Positions 15,763-24,681 of a DNA stretch of 52,484 nucleotides are shown one piece after another (the stretch's first letter is position 1; each line of letters begins with the position of its first letter). Location of the stretch: assembly GCA_003166025.1 (NCBI GenBank), contig PMWT01000173.1, positions 13,816-66,299 of the forward strand. Reading direction: 5' to 3'. The translations under genes were made by a program, and so were the position numbers. The notes below the pieces were generated by a model that worked only from the letters and a program-made list of their open reading frames with translations, was not told where the DNA came from and searched no databases. The DNA is from Acidimicrobiaceae bacterium. Lineage in GTDB: Bacteria; Actinomycetota; Acidimicrobiia; Acidimicrobiales; Palsa-688.

Positions 15763-16605
15763 TCAACGACGCTCTCTCACCCATGCCACGCCGATCGTGC
15801 CCGGCCCCGCATGCGTACCTATGACCGGGCCGATCTCGCCCACCACCACCGGCTTGGTGGACCGTACGTCATCCACCATTCTGAGGAACTCGTTGAAGTC
15901 AGGAGCCTGCGCATTCACTACGGCCAGCCGTTCCAATGGCGCTGCCGAGCGCACCTTCTGCGCCAGGTACCTCAGTGATTTGGCCCGGGTGCGCTGCCTC
16001 GACTCCTGCTCCACCACGCCCCCGCGCACCTCTATGACGGGCTTGATGGACAATAGGGTCCCCAGGGCGGCGGCGGCGCCACCGATCCTGCCCCCTCGGC
16101 GCAGGTTCTCGAGGCTATCGATGACGCCGCAGACGGTCAGTCGCTCTCGGGTGGACTCAGCCGCGTCTACGACGCTGCCCATGCTCGCGCCGTCGGCGGC
16201 GGCTTCGGCCGCCGCCACGGCCACGAGGCCCTGGCCCATCGTCACGCTGAACGAGTCGAGGACGGTTACCGCCGCAGGGTCGTCCATCGCCCGGGCCGCC
16301 TGCGAAGCGGCCTCATTTGTGGCCGAGAGCTTCGCGGACAACGTCACGCAGACCACTCCGTCCGCCCCCTCGGCCAGCAGGTCGTCGAAAGCGGATTTGA
16401 AGGCGCCCGGGGACGGAGCGGCCGTCTCGGGCAGGTCTGCCGAGGCGGCGCACCGGGCCCAGAACTCGGCCACGCTGAGCTGGTGGCGGTCCACCAGCTC
16501 GTCAGCACCGAAGCGGACATGGAGCGGGACAACGACGATGTCCAATGCCTCCGCCATTTCTTGGGGGAGATCGGAGGCACTGTCAGTCACTATCCGTACC
16601 GTCAC
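15763..16605 (-). CDS. DegV family fatty-acid-binding protein
   Basis: A 280-residue DegV protein. The start TVRIVTDSASDLPQEMAEAL and the segment VVPLHVRFG are diagnostic, as are TAAPSPGAFKSAFDDLLAEGADGVVCVTLSAKLSATNEAA and the C-terminal GPVIGTHAGPGTIGVAW. Related FakB proteins bind fatty acids and present them to the FakA kinase; no FakA is seen in this window. It lies between the kinase and murJ on the same strand. The DegV fold is certain; the ligand is inferred. Confidence 0.93.
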   Translation of the reverse strand: MTVRIVTDSASDLPQEMAEALDIVVVPLHVRFGADELVDRHQLSVAEFWARCAASADLPETAAPSPGAFKSAFDDLLAEGADGVVCVTLSAKLSATNEAASQAARAMDDPAAVTVLDSFSVTMGQGLVAVAAAEAAADGASMGSVVDAAESTRERLTVCGVIDSLENLRRGGRIGGAAAALGTLLSIKPVIEVRGGVVEQESRQRTRAKSLRYLAQKVRSAAPLERLAVVNAQAPDFNEFLRMVDDVRSTKPVVVGEIGPVIGTHAGPGTIGVAWVRERR

Positions 16606-16642
16606 GTCGCTCCTATCCTCGTGGCCCTTTTAGCCCGGTCGC

Positions 16643-18325
16643 TTATCGTACCAACGAACGATAGCGCGCCCTCAGTCCGTTGAACTCAGAAACTCCCAAG
16701 GCTCGGGCGCACATTATAAAGGTCGCTGCTCCGGCTGCCGCAACGAATACCACGCGCGCGCCAGACCACGCTGCACTACCCGGACCAGGCACCAGGCCCA
16801 AAAGCGCCCCCACTACGGCCGTCATTATCACCGTGGCCAAACCTACCCGTACTAACCAACCGGCGGGAACTTCCATCGGTGCCGACCGTCGGAGCCGGCG
16901 CCACGCAAATGGGACGGTAGCGGTGTACGACCCGATCCACGCCACTACTAGCCCGGGCGCACCGACGAGCGGGTACAGGACTAGCGCAGCCACAATTGTG
17001 AGCCCATTTTCCACGACATAAAGCCAGAACATCGAGCGGGTATCCTGCTTGGACTGGAAGGCTCTCATCAAAAGGAGGTACGCGCTAAACCCAGGTAGGC
17101 CAAGGGAAAAGATGGTGAGCATCGTCGAGGTGAGGCCGGCTTCGGCGGCGCTGAAGTTGCCATGGACCAGAGCCAGTAAAACAATAGGGTGAGCCAATAA
17201 CGCGTACCCGATACCTCCCGGCAACAACAACGCTAAGGTCAAGCGCATGGCATAGCCCACCCGGTGTGCAAAACCCTCATGGTCTTTCCCTGTCCATAAT
17301 TGAGCCAGGTCCGGCGCCACCGCATACGAAATGGACACAGCCACAACGGCATAAGGCAGTTGCATGAAGGTGTACGAATAGATGAAAGCAGAAAGCTGGC
17401 CCGTTTTCGAGTTAGCCAGGACGGAGACCAAGGTAAAGGAGAGCTGGTTAGAGACCACGGCACCGATCGTCCAGCCCGAGAGCCTTCCTATGGTGCGCAG
17501 CGCCGGATGTGAAGGGCGCCAGGAGAGCCACAGCGGGACGCCGGCCCGCAACAGAGCCGGTAATTGGGCGAGCAGCTGGACCAGGTAGCCGGCGGTCGTC
17601 CCGATCCCCACCACCGCCAGAGCCGCCGTGTCCGCCTGGTAGGCGCTGATCGAGGCGTGCTTCACCATGTGGTCGGCGGCAAACAGGGCGGCAATTGTCA
17701 CCATGTTGGCGAGGACCGGGCTGAAGGCGACCGCGCCGAAGCGTCGACGGGCGTTCAGAAGTGCGGTGGTGAGCGTGGTGAGGCCGATGAAGAGCAACTG
17801 TGGGGTGAACAATCGCAGCCACGTCGTGGCCAGGGCACGTTCGCCGGCCACATCGCCACCTTTGGCCCGCAGCAGGAAGAAATCCACGATGAAAGGTGCG
17901 CATAGCCAGAACAAGGCGGTCCCGACGACCAGCAGGGCGGAGAGAAAGGTGACGACGGCGGGGACGGCGCCTTCGTCCCGGTCGTCGCCCTTGCGGCTGA
18001 GCGCCTCCATAAGTACGGGCAGGAGGGTGGCCGAGAGCACCCCGCCCAAGAGGAGCTCGTAAATTGTATTGGGAACTGTGTTCGCCTGGTTGTAAGCATC
18101 GGCCAGGCGGCCCTGGCCCAGGACCCAGCCGACGGCGAGCACCCGCCCGAACCCGCTCAGCCGGGAAACCGTCGTCCCTGCGGCCATGACGACGGCGTTG
18201 CGAGTAGACGAAGCATGTGGACGGGTAGGCAGAGCGTCGGGCGTCCCGCCGGCCCACCCGGGCAGGACGGTCAGCCAGGGAGCGGCCCGCACGGCGGCCC
18301 AACGCTTGGGTTCGCCCCCGCTCAC
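16643..18325 (-). CDS. murJ: Lipid II flippase MurJ (MviN)
   Basis: A 560-residue polytopic membrane protein that flips lipid II for peptidoglycan synthesis. MVAAGTTVSRLSGFGRVLAVGWVLG-like first helix, ADAYNQANTVPNTIYELLLGGVLSATLLPVL and about 14 hydrophobic segments match the MurJ/MviN family. The segment QLPYAVVAVSISYAVAPDLAQLW is also typical. The first 35 or so residues (to about TRPHASSTRN) are an extra non-conserved lead, so an internal start cannot be excluded. Unlike mycobacterial MviN it has no C-terminal pseudokinase; the kinase with a comparable outer domain is a separate gene about 1 kb downstream. It lies downstream of DUF6049, the usual actinobacterial partner. Confidence 0.94.
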   Translation of the reverse strand: MSGGEPKRWAAVRAAPWLTVLPGWAGGTPDALPTRPHASSTRNAVVMAAGTTVSRLSGFGRVLAVGWVLGQGRLADAYNQANTVPNTIYELLLGGVLSATLLPVLMEALSRKGDDRDEGAVPAVVTFLSALLVVGTALFWLCAPFIVDFFLLRAKGGDVAGERALATTWLRLFTPQLLFIGLTTLTTALLNARRRFGAVAFSPVLANMVTIAALFAADHMVKHASISAYQADTAALAVVGIGTTAGYLVQLLAQLPALLRAGVPLWLSWRPSHPALRTIGRLSGWTIGAVVSNQLSFTLVSVLANSKTGQLSAFIYSYTFMQLPYAVVAVSISYAVAPDLAQLWTGKDHEGFAHRVGYAMRLTLALLLPGGIGYALLAHPIVLLALVHGNFSAAEAGLTSTMLTIFSLGLPGFSAYLLLMRAFQSKQDTRSMFWLYVVENGLTIVAALVLYPLVGAPGLVVAWIGSYTATVPFAWRRLRRSAPMEVPAGWLVRVGLATVIMTAVVGALLGLVPGPGSAAWSGARVVFVAAAGAATFIMCARALGVSEFNGLRARYRSLVR

Positions 18326-18371
18326 AGAGAGCTCGGAGCCAGCGGGTGGCCCGCGTCGCCGGTGGCGCGCC

Positions 18372-20612
18372 TCACCGGGAGGCTCGGGCGTTTACCTGGC
18401 CCGTCTCGACAGCGTCGGCTTGAGGGCCCCCCTCAGGGCCCTCGTCGTCGGCGGGACGTGGGACCAGCTGACGCGCCCGCCGGCCGTGCCGGGCGTTGCG
18501 GGCCCACCAAACGGCTAGGAAGAGCGCCGCGCTGACCATGAGGACCAGGCCGACGTCGGAGATGGCCGTCGAGCGGACGGTATCGGTGCTGGAGGCGATC
18601 TCCTCTGAGCCCGAAGGCGTGGCCAGCTGCAACGCCAAGGGAAAGGCGCCGCTCGTGCGCACCACCACCGGCACCTGGAGGACCGTGGGGTGGAGCGGGC
18701 TCAAGGTGAGCTGGCAGTTCTCTGAGCCGGGGCTGACCGAGCGGCACGAACCGACACCGGCGAACCTGACGTCCACGAAGCTCAGCTGCTCGCTCGTAAG
18801 GGTGAGTAGCACCCTCACCGGCGAGCCCGCGCTCGACAGCAGTGTCAGAGGAAGGCGCCCTTGGCGTGAGGTAAGCGTTATGGAGCTGGAGGGCGGTAGC
18901 CGCACTTTGGATAGGTCGGACTCCGAGGCACGCAGGACGGCACCGATCAGGGCCGCCCGCTGGAGGACCGAGAAGACAGCCGACAAGCTGACGTCCAGCT
19001 CCTGGTCCAGCGACCCGACGGCAGGGTAAGTGGCGCCGTACAGTTCCGCGTCGGCCGAGACCGTAGCCCGCGCCGTCGCCAGCAGATCGGTCCCCCCCAA
19101 TGCGGCAACGCTTTGGCCCTCTAGCTGGCGTACCAAAAGGCGCCCGTTAGCCTGAGTGGCCACTGAGAGGTCTCGGAACATCTGGGACAGAGTTACGGCG
19201 TTCAGCAGGGGGTTACCGTGCAGTCCGGCGAGTACGACGGACAAAAAGCCGGGGACGAGCACGGCGCCTGGCGGAGGGGCGACGACGATGCCGCGAACGT
19301 GGCCGGGCGCCTCGAGGTCGACCATGGCCAGCTCGGCCAGGACCTGGTTGGCCACTAGCGCCGTTTGCCCGGGCACCGACGCCTGGACCGAGCGCGCCGC
19401 CAGCTCGCTGTCGACGCCCATCACCCGGAGCGTGTTGCTCTGTGCCGCCAGTTCCGTGGGCAGGGAAAATGTCAGGTCGACGGTCGACGGCGGGAGGGCC
19501 GACAGGTCTCCTTCGGGCACGGCGACCTGCCTGGCGCCCAGCGCGGCTAGTGCAGCCATGGTGGCAGCGTTGACCCCGCCCGAAAACGCCCACGTGCTCA
19601 GGGACGGTGTTTGCCCCAGCGTCCGGCCCAGGCTCAAAATGCCTGACGAGAGCTCCTCTCGCAGGTCTGCGGTCAGACCGGCACTGACCAGGGCGCCAAG
19701 GTCGATGGGCAACTGTGTGGTCGGGAGCAGTTCGTCACCTGCGGCCAATGCGTCGCGCAGTTTGCCTACCGCGCCCTTGCCGGCCGCGCCTCCTTCGGCC
19801 AGCGACAGCACTGCGGCGGGCTCGGCGCGGATGGTCACCGGGACGTGCCACAGTTGAAGCTGTGCCGCATCGGCCTCCAGGGTGCTCGCCGACGCCGCCG
19901 GTAAAGGCCCAGGCACGCCCGTCTGGCCGATCGGGACCTTGGCCCCCACCGGCACGACCAGCACGGTGTCAAGGCGCCGCAGCGTACTGGCATCCTTGCC
20001 GACGTACACGATGAACGTGGTGAGTGTCGGGCCGGTCCGGACGCCGTTGTCTTCCAGGAACGCTTGGACCGGGTAGACCCCGGTGGTCGTAAAGGACAAA
20101 CCTCCGCTCGGTGAATTAATTGGAATGTCCACATCGACCCCCCCGGCCGGGTCATCGACCAGGTCGTCCAGCGGGACCGGCGTGTTGCCTGCGCCGGGGC
20201 CGTCGTAATAGGGGCCGTACACGTCCCCGTCCACGGCGGCTTGGAACTGAGACCGAGCGAACAACTTCCCATAGACGATGACGGCCAACGACTCATCGGC
20301 CTGGTGGCTCGCCGTCACTGCCAGGCGTAACTGGAACTCTCCCGGTCCCGGGCCCACCCAGGCGCTTTGAGATACGAGAGTGAGGTTGTCCCGACCAGTG
20401 GAGATGTTGTGCCCCCGGGCCACGGGCGGGGCCGGGGGGGAGGCGGCGCGCCCCGGAGTGGTCGTCGACGGCGCCGGGGCCGGGTCAGCAGCGACGGGGA
20501 CCGGAGGGAACCCCATCAGCACGGTGCTCCCGAGGAACAGCACGGCCATGAGGCTACGGGCTCGGACCAAGGCGCAGGCCGACGTCAAGGCACGGGCCGG
20601 GCTGGGCCACAA
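18372..20612 (-). CDS. DUF6049 family secreted/membrane-anchored protein
   Basis: A 746-residue protein with an N-terminal signal (SLMAVLFLGSTVLMGFPPVPVAADPA) followed by a Pro/Thr/Ala-rich stretch, a large extracytoplasmic region and one C-terminal transmembrane helix (AISDVGLVLMVSAALFLAVWWARNARHGRR) with a charged cytoplasmic tail. This architecture and its position directly upstream of murJ match the actinobacterial DUF6049 family. The biochemical role is unknown; the neighbourhood implies envelope biogenesis. It is separated from murJ by 46 bp and from the upstream GNAT gene by 3 bp, so all three are likely one transcript. Confidence 0.85.
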   Translation of the reverse strand: MWPSPARALTSACALVRARSLMAVLFLGSTVLMGFPPVPVAADPAPAPSTTTPGRAASPPAPPVARGHNISTGRDNLTLVSQSAWVGPGPGEFQLRLAVTASHQADESLAVIVYGKLFARSQFQAAVDGDVYGPYYDGPGAGNTPVPLDDLVDDPAGGVDVDIPINSPSGGLSFTTTGVYPVQAFLEDNGVRTGPTLTTFIVYVGKDASTLRRLDTVLVVPVGAKVPIGQTGVPGPLPAASASTLEADAAQLQLWHVPVTIRAEPAAVLSLAEGGAAGKGAVGKLRDALAAGDELLPTTQLPIDLGALVSAGLTADLREELSSGILSLGRTLGQTPSLSTWAFSGGVNAATMAALAALGARQVAVPEGDLSALPPSTVDLTFSLPTELAAQSNTLRVMGVDSELAARSVQASVPGQTALVANQVLAELAMVDLEAPGHVRGIVVAPPPGAVLVPGFLSVVLAGLHGNPLLNAVTLSQMFRDLSVATQANGRLLVRQLEGQSVAALGGTDLLATARATVSADAELYGATYPAVGSLDQELDVSLSAVFSVLQRAALIGAVLRASESDLSKVRLPPSSSITLTSRQGRLPLTLLSSAGSPVRVLLTLTSEQLSFVDVRFAGVGSCRSVSPGSENCQLTLSPLHPTVLQVPVVVRTSGAFPLALQLATPSGSEEIASSTDTVRSTAISDVGLVLMVSAALFLAVWWARNARHGRRARQLVPRPADDEGPEGGPQADAVETGQVNARASR

Positions 20613-20615
20613 TGC

Positions 20616-21371
20616 TCAGCTCACCTCCGACGCGTCCCGGACGTTGAGCCTGGCCGACAGGACAGCCAAACCGTCCGGGTCGTCCCGGAAACCGGCGCCT
20701 CGGTAGAGGGCCAGGGCCGGGTCATTGCCGACCTGGGTGTTGACGGCGATCTCTTGGGCGCCCGAAGCTCGGAGCCAATGGAGCCCGTCCAGGAGGAGTG
20801 CCTTCCCGATACCCCTTCCCTGAGCGCGTGGCGCCACTGCCAGGCGCTGGACGAACCCTCGGCCGCCCGACGTGCCACAGATGGCGTAGCCGACCACGGC
20901 GCGATGGTCGCCGAGCACGACCCGGAGGCGGTGCTGGCGCGTCGCCCTCACCGCCTCTCGGAGCCCGGCACGGTCAAGACGCCAGAACGGAGCGAAAGCG
21001 GCCCCATCGACCTTCAACAGACCGTTCCTGCGTCGCGGGCCGGCCCGGCGCCGGCGCGGCACGGCGGGCAGCGGCGAGAGCGCGACCCCTCTGTGCAGGA
21101 CCAGCAAGTGGAGGTGCTCGTGGACTTCAAAACCGGCTTGCAACAGCCCGGCTTGCTCGCGTGACGACACGGCACTGGTTATGACGCGCTCGAAGCCCTG
21201 TTCGGCCAGCACGCTCAGACAGCGCCGAGCGAACTCGGCCGACGCCGGCGTCCCGTCGGGGATGGGGACGAAGAAGGCAACCGAGCCGTCAGCCCGCCAG
21301 CGCCCGACCCGGGCGGACTCAGTACCCCAGCGGATGACGTTGCCAAAAGAGGGCATCAGTGGTCGGGGCAA
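20616..21371 (-). CDS. GNAT family N-acetyltransferase
   Basis: A 251-residue protein whose C-terminal half is a clear GNAT domain: VVGYAICGTSGGRGFVQRLAVAPRAQGRGIGKALLLDGLHWLRASGAQEIAVNTQVGNDPALALYRGAGF, which includes the Q/RxxGxG/A acetyl-CoA loop (RAQGRGIGKA). The N-terminal half (SVAFFVPIPDGTP...VITSAVSSREQAGLLQAGFEVHEHLHLLVLHR) looks like a degenerate second GNAT-like half. The substrate is unknown. It is the first gene of the minus-strand run into DUF6049 and murJ. Confidence 0.87.
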   Translation of the reverse strand: MPRPLMPSFGNVIRWGTESARVGRWRADGSVAFFVPIPDGTPASAEFARRCLSVLAEQGFERVITSAVSSREQAGLLQAGFEVHEHLHLLVLHRGVALSPLPAVPRRRRAGPRRRNGLLKVDGAAFAPFWRLDRAGLREAVRATRQHRLRVVLGDHRAVVGYAICGTSGGRGFVQRLAVAPRAQGRGIGKALLLDGLHWLRASGAQEIAVNTQVGNDPALALYRGAGFRDDPDGLAVLSARLNVRDASEVS

Positions 21372-21442
21372 AGGCTTTCAGCAGCTCATCGTGGGCCCTT
21401 GAAGCCTAGCCGCCAGATCTAGCTTGGCAGAACTTCGCCGGG

Positions 21443-22582
21443 ATGCGCAGCCGGGCTCAGGCTGAGGCCAAAACGTGCCGATACCCGTTCGTGGTGATCG
21501 ACTTACCTGCCGTCTTGCGCCATGTTGTAGAACAAGGTGCGTCCGACCTGCACATCAAGGTCGGGTCCGCTCCAAGGGTTCGCGTCAATGGAGACCTGCG
21601 GATGACGCCCTTCTCTGTGGTCGGGCCCGAGGAATGTGAAGAGCTCGTCCAGGTCGTCCTCCCGCCCGAACGTCTCGAGGAGTTCAAGTCGACCGGTGAG
21701 GCTGACTTCTCGCTCTCGGTCAGCGGCCTGGGCCGTTTTCGTTGCAACGCTTTCCGCCAGAGGGGCACCGCCGGGCTGGTCCTGCGGAGAGTGCTCCCGA
21801 GTGCCCTGTCCGCCACAGACCTGGGCCTACCTCCGGTCGTCACCCGTCTGGCCGAGGAGCACCGAGGGCTCGTGCTCGTCACCGGGCCTACGGGCTCAGG
21901 CAAGACGACGACGCTGGCCGCCATGATCGACCACATCAACAACAACCGGTCCGCCAACATCATCACCATCGAAGACCCGATCGAGGTGCTCCACCGGGAC
22001 AAGATGTCGATCATCAGCCAACGGGAGATCGGCACCGACACCAGGGACTGGTCCCAAGCCATGAGGCGAGTCTTGCGCCAGGACCCCGACGTGATCCTGA
22101 TCGGCGAGATGCGGGACCCCGAAACGATCCAGGCCGCCCTGTCGGCCGGCGAGACGGGCCACCTCGTCCTGTCCACCCTCCATACGACCAACGCGACCGA
22201 GACCATCAACCGGATCGTCGATTTTTTCCCTCCCTTCCAACAGCGCCAGGTGCGCATAAGCCTGGCCGCGGTCCTGAGAGGCGTCATCAGCCAGAGGCTC
22301 GTAGCCAGGGCCGACGGCGTGGGCCGCGTGGTCGCGGTCGAAGCCATGGTGATGACCGGCCGTATCTCCGACCGCATCCTTGACCCGAACGGCGGCTCGG
22401 GCGAGACCATTGAAGACGTGATCGCCGACGGTGAGTACCACGGGATGGTGACGTTCGACCAGAGCCTGTTCAACCTGTTCAAGGCAGGTGAGATCTCGCT
22501 ACGCGCCGCTTTACAGGCCGCCACCAACCCCCACGACTTCCGGGTGGCGTTGCAGACGGCCGGCCTGCTCCCATCCGTTTAG
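21443..22582 (+). CDS. pilT: PilT-like type IV pilus retraction ATPase
   Basis: A protein of up to 379 residues; family similarity starts near residue 17 (VIDLPAVLRHVVEQGASDLHIKVGSAPRVRVNGDL), so GTG 21491 or 21494 may be the true start. It has the ASDLH motif, Walker A VTGPTGSGKTTTLAAMIDHIN, Asp box IITIEDPIEVLH, Walker B DVILIGEMRDPETIQAAL and His box GHLVLSTLHTTNATETINRIVDFFP. These define the PilT branch of secretion ATPases, which power pilus retraction. No other pilus genes lie in this window. It is followed after 13 bp by cca. Confidence 0.92.
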   Translation: MRSRAQAEAKTCRYPFVVIDLPAVLRHVVEQGASDLHIKVGSAPRVRVNGDLRMTPFSVVGPEECEELVQVVLPPERLEEFKSTGEADFSLSVSGLGRFRCNAFRQRGTAGLVLRRVLPSALSATDLGLPPVVTRLAEEHRGLVLVTGPTGSGKTTTLAAMIDHINNNRSANIITIEDPIEVLHRDKMSIISQREIGTDTRDWSQAMRRVLRQDPDVILIGEMRDPETIQAALSAGETGHLVLSTLHTTNATETINRIVDFFPPFQQRQVRISLAAVLRGVISQRLVARADGVGRVVAVEAMVMTGRISDRILDPNGGSGETIEDVIADGEYHGMVTFDQSLFNLFKAGEISLRAALQAATNPHDFRVALQTAGLLPSV

Positions 22583-22595
22583 CGCTCGCATCTCC

Positions 22596-24014
22596 ATGCT
22601 TCTATCTAGGCTCTCGGCTGTGGTACCCGAACGGCTTAGGCCGACCCTGGACACAGCCAACGGGCTAGCGCGGCTTTTCGAGGCCGCCGGGGCCCGGCTT
22701 TACCTGGTCGGCGGGGTGGTACGAGACCTCCTGGCCGACCGCCTGAGCGGCGGCGGCGACCTCGATTTCACCACCGACGCCATGCCGTCTCTTACAGAGC
22801 AGATCCTGGCCGGATGGGGAGACAGCGTCTGGGCCCAGGGCAAGCGCTTCGGGACGATAGGTGCCGCCAAAGGCGCCACGAGGGTCGAGGTGACGACCCA
22901 CCGTGCCGAGCAGTACGGGGCCTCGTCTCGCAAACCGGAGGTAATCTTTTCGACCGCCCTGGAGTCCGACCTGGCGCGACGCGACTTCACCGTCAATGCC
23001 ATGGCCCTTTCCTTGCCCGACCTGCAGCTGGTCGACCCGTTCAATGGTGTGAGCGACCTGGCCGACAAGAGGTTGAGGACACCCCTATCGCCCGAGGTGT
23101 CCTTCACCGACGACCCTTTACGAATGCTTCGAGCGGCGCGTTTCATCGCCGGGTACACCTTGCGGCCCAGCCCGGAACTAGTCGAGGCCGTCACTGCTCT
23201 GCGCGGACGCCTGGACATAGTCTCAGATGAGCGCGTGCGCGACGAGCTTGACAAGCTCATGGTGGTGACCGACCCGTCCGAGGGCTTGTGGTTCCTGGTG
23301 AAGACGGGCCTGGCCGACGAGTTCCTCCCCGAGCTCATGGCCCTGGCCCTCGAGCAGGACCCCATCCACCGCCACAAGGACGTCCTCGCCCATACCGTAG
23401 CGGTCGTACAGAGGGCACGTCCCGATAGGACGGTGAGGCTGGCGGCCCTCTTCCACGACATCGGCAAGCCCAAAACTCGTTCCTTCGGCCCAGGTGGCAC
23501 CGTGACCTTCCACCATCACGAGGTCGTGGGCGCGAGGATGACCCGTGACCGTATGCGCGCCCTGCGCTACCCGGTGGACGACATCGACAAGGTCAGCCAC
23601 CTGGTGGAGCTGCACCTCCGGTTCCATACCTATGGCATGGGCTGGACAGACAGCGCTGTGCGCCGTTACGTCCGCGATGCCGGCGATCTCCTGGAAGATC
23701 TCAACGAGCTGACGCGCGCCGATTGCACCACGCGCAACGTGGCACGTGCCAAAGCGCTGGGCCAGCGCATGGACGAACTCGAGGCCCGCATCGCCGAGCT
23801 GCGCGGAAAGGAGGAGCTGGCGGCCATTCGCCCTGACCTCGACGGGCGGGAGATCATGGCCCACCTGGGCCTGCGGCCCGGGCCCCTGGTCGGCCAGGCC
23901 CTCGCCTTCCTCCTCGAGGCACGCCTGGAAGAAGGCCCCCATTCGCACGACGAGGCCTTGCACCTCCTCGACCAATGGTGGGCAGCCCAGCCCGGTGCCG
24001 TGGAGAACGACTGA
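22596..24014 (+). CDS. cca: CCA tRNA nucleotidyltransferase
   Basis: A protein of about 472 residues that adds or repairs the 3' CCA of tRNAs. The nucleotidyltransferase head has LYLVGGVVRDLLADRL, a DLDFTTDA metal site, RRDFTVNAMAL and DPLRMLRAARFIAGYTL. An HD domain follows (HKDVLAHTVAVVQ; RLAALFHDIGKPKTR; FHHHEVVGARM), as usual in actinobacterial PcnB/CcaA enzymes. Start ATG 22596 gives the family length; a longer frame beginning within pilT is not conserved. The tRNA-Ile gene in this window lacks an encoded CCA, consistent with a need for this enzyme. Confidence 0.94.
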   Translation: MLLSRLSAVVPERLRPTLDTANGLARLFEAAGARLYLVGGVVRDLLADRLSGGGDLDFTTDAMPSLTEQILAGWGDSVWAQGKRFGTIGAAKGATRVEVTTHRAEQYGASSRKPEVIFSTALESDLARRDFTVNAMALSLPDLQLVDPFNGVSDLADKRLRTPLSPEVSFTDDPLRMLRAARFIAGYTLRPSPELVEAVTALRGRLDIVSDERVRDELDKLMVVTDPSEGLWFLVKTGLADEFLPELMALALEQDPIHRHKDVLAHTVAVVQRARPDRTVRLAALFHDIGKPKTRSFGPGGTVTFHHHEVVGARMTRDRMRALRYPVDDIDKVSHLVELHLRFHTYGMGWTDSAVRRYVRDAGDLLEDLNELTRADCTTRNVARAKALGQRMDELEARIAELRGKEELAAIRPDLDGREIMAHLGLRPGPLVGQALAFLLEARLEEGPHSHDEALHLLDQWWAAQPGAVEND

Positions 24015-24165
24015 AGCTGTCCCGGCCCGTGAGGTACCCCGACCCCGGGTGGCCAGGTGGGAGAGCCGCTCCCCCAGTACAGCGCGACGCCGTTCGATCG
24101 TCCAAGATCCGGCAACGTCGGGAGATGGCTCGCCGACCAGGTACCCTGTGGCCTGTGGTAGCAGT
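24015..24165. other. cca-DUF5318 intergenic region
   Basis: Short spacer of 151 bp with no gene seen. It may hold a promoter for the DUF5318 gene; no convincing -35/-10 pair is visible. Confidence 0.3.
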
Positions 24166-24582
24166 ATGGCGATGACGTACTTGCCAAAGGCGGCCGTCAA
24201 GGGCTCTTCGTCGTTGCGTGTCCTTGGCAACGTGGACTACCGGTTGGCTCGCAACGTGGTGGTGAGCGAGTACCGCAAGGGTCACTTGTCCCGCCTGGAC
24301 ATATGCGATGCCCACCCCGAACTGCTGCGGGCCGCGCTCGATGCCGGGGAGGACTCCCAGGAGGACTGCCCCATCTGCGAGGACGTCAAACTACGGCTGG
24401 TGTCCTACGTCTTCGGGCACCGGCTACCCCCCTCCGGTCGGTGCGTCGCCTCCAAAAAAGAGCTTGCCAAATTGGCTAACCCCGGCCGGGACCTGGCCTG
24501 TTACGTGATCGAGGTGTGCGTCTCCTGCTCCTGGAACCACCTGGCGCAAGCTTTCTCGCTCACTAGCAAGGGTTCGAACTAA
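24166..24582 (+). CDS. DUF5318 family protein
   Basis: A protein of about 138 residues. SSLRVLGNVDYRLARNVVVSEYRKGHLSRLDICDAHPELLRAAL is followed by CPICEDVKLRLVSYVFGHRLPPSGRCV and CYVIEVCVSCSWNHLAQAF, a Cys pattern that suggests zinc binding (CxxC and CxxC). It matches the actinobacterial DUF5318 family, whose function is unknown. ATG 24166 and ATG 24172 are both possible starts. A hairpin (24594-24621) lies 11 bp after the stop. Confidence 0.85.
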   Translation: MAMTYLPKAAVKGSSSLRVLGNVDYRLARNVVVSEYRKGHLSRLDICDAHPELLRAALDAGEDSQEDCPICEDVKLRLVSYVFGHRLPPSGRCVASKKELAKLANPGRDLACYVIEVCVSCSWNHLAQAFSLTSKGSN

Positions 24583-24593
24583 AAGCTCCAACG

Positions 24594-24621
24594 GGACGGC
24601 CGCGGGCATGCCGCGCCGTCC
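24594..24621 (+). terminator. GC-rich hairpin after the DUF5318 gene
   Basis: GGACGG-C-CGCGG pairs with CCGCG-CCGTCC around a GCATG loop, with a single bulged C. It lies between the DUF5318 stop and panB. There is no clear T-run, so terminator function is tentative. Confidence 0.5.
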
Positions 24622-24681
24622 GAGGGTAGGATGCGCCTGCGGCCGGTAGCCCCGAGAGGCACTGGACCGCCGGAGGTTGAG

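Noticed and set aside
20367..21164. Plus-strand open frame opposite DUF6049 and the GNAT gene
   Set aside because: High-GC antisense shadow; the minus-strand proteins have clear domains and signals, the plus-strand translation has none.
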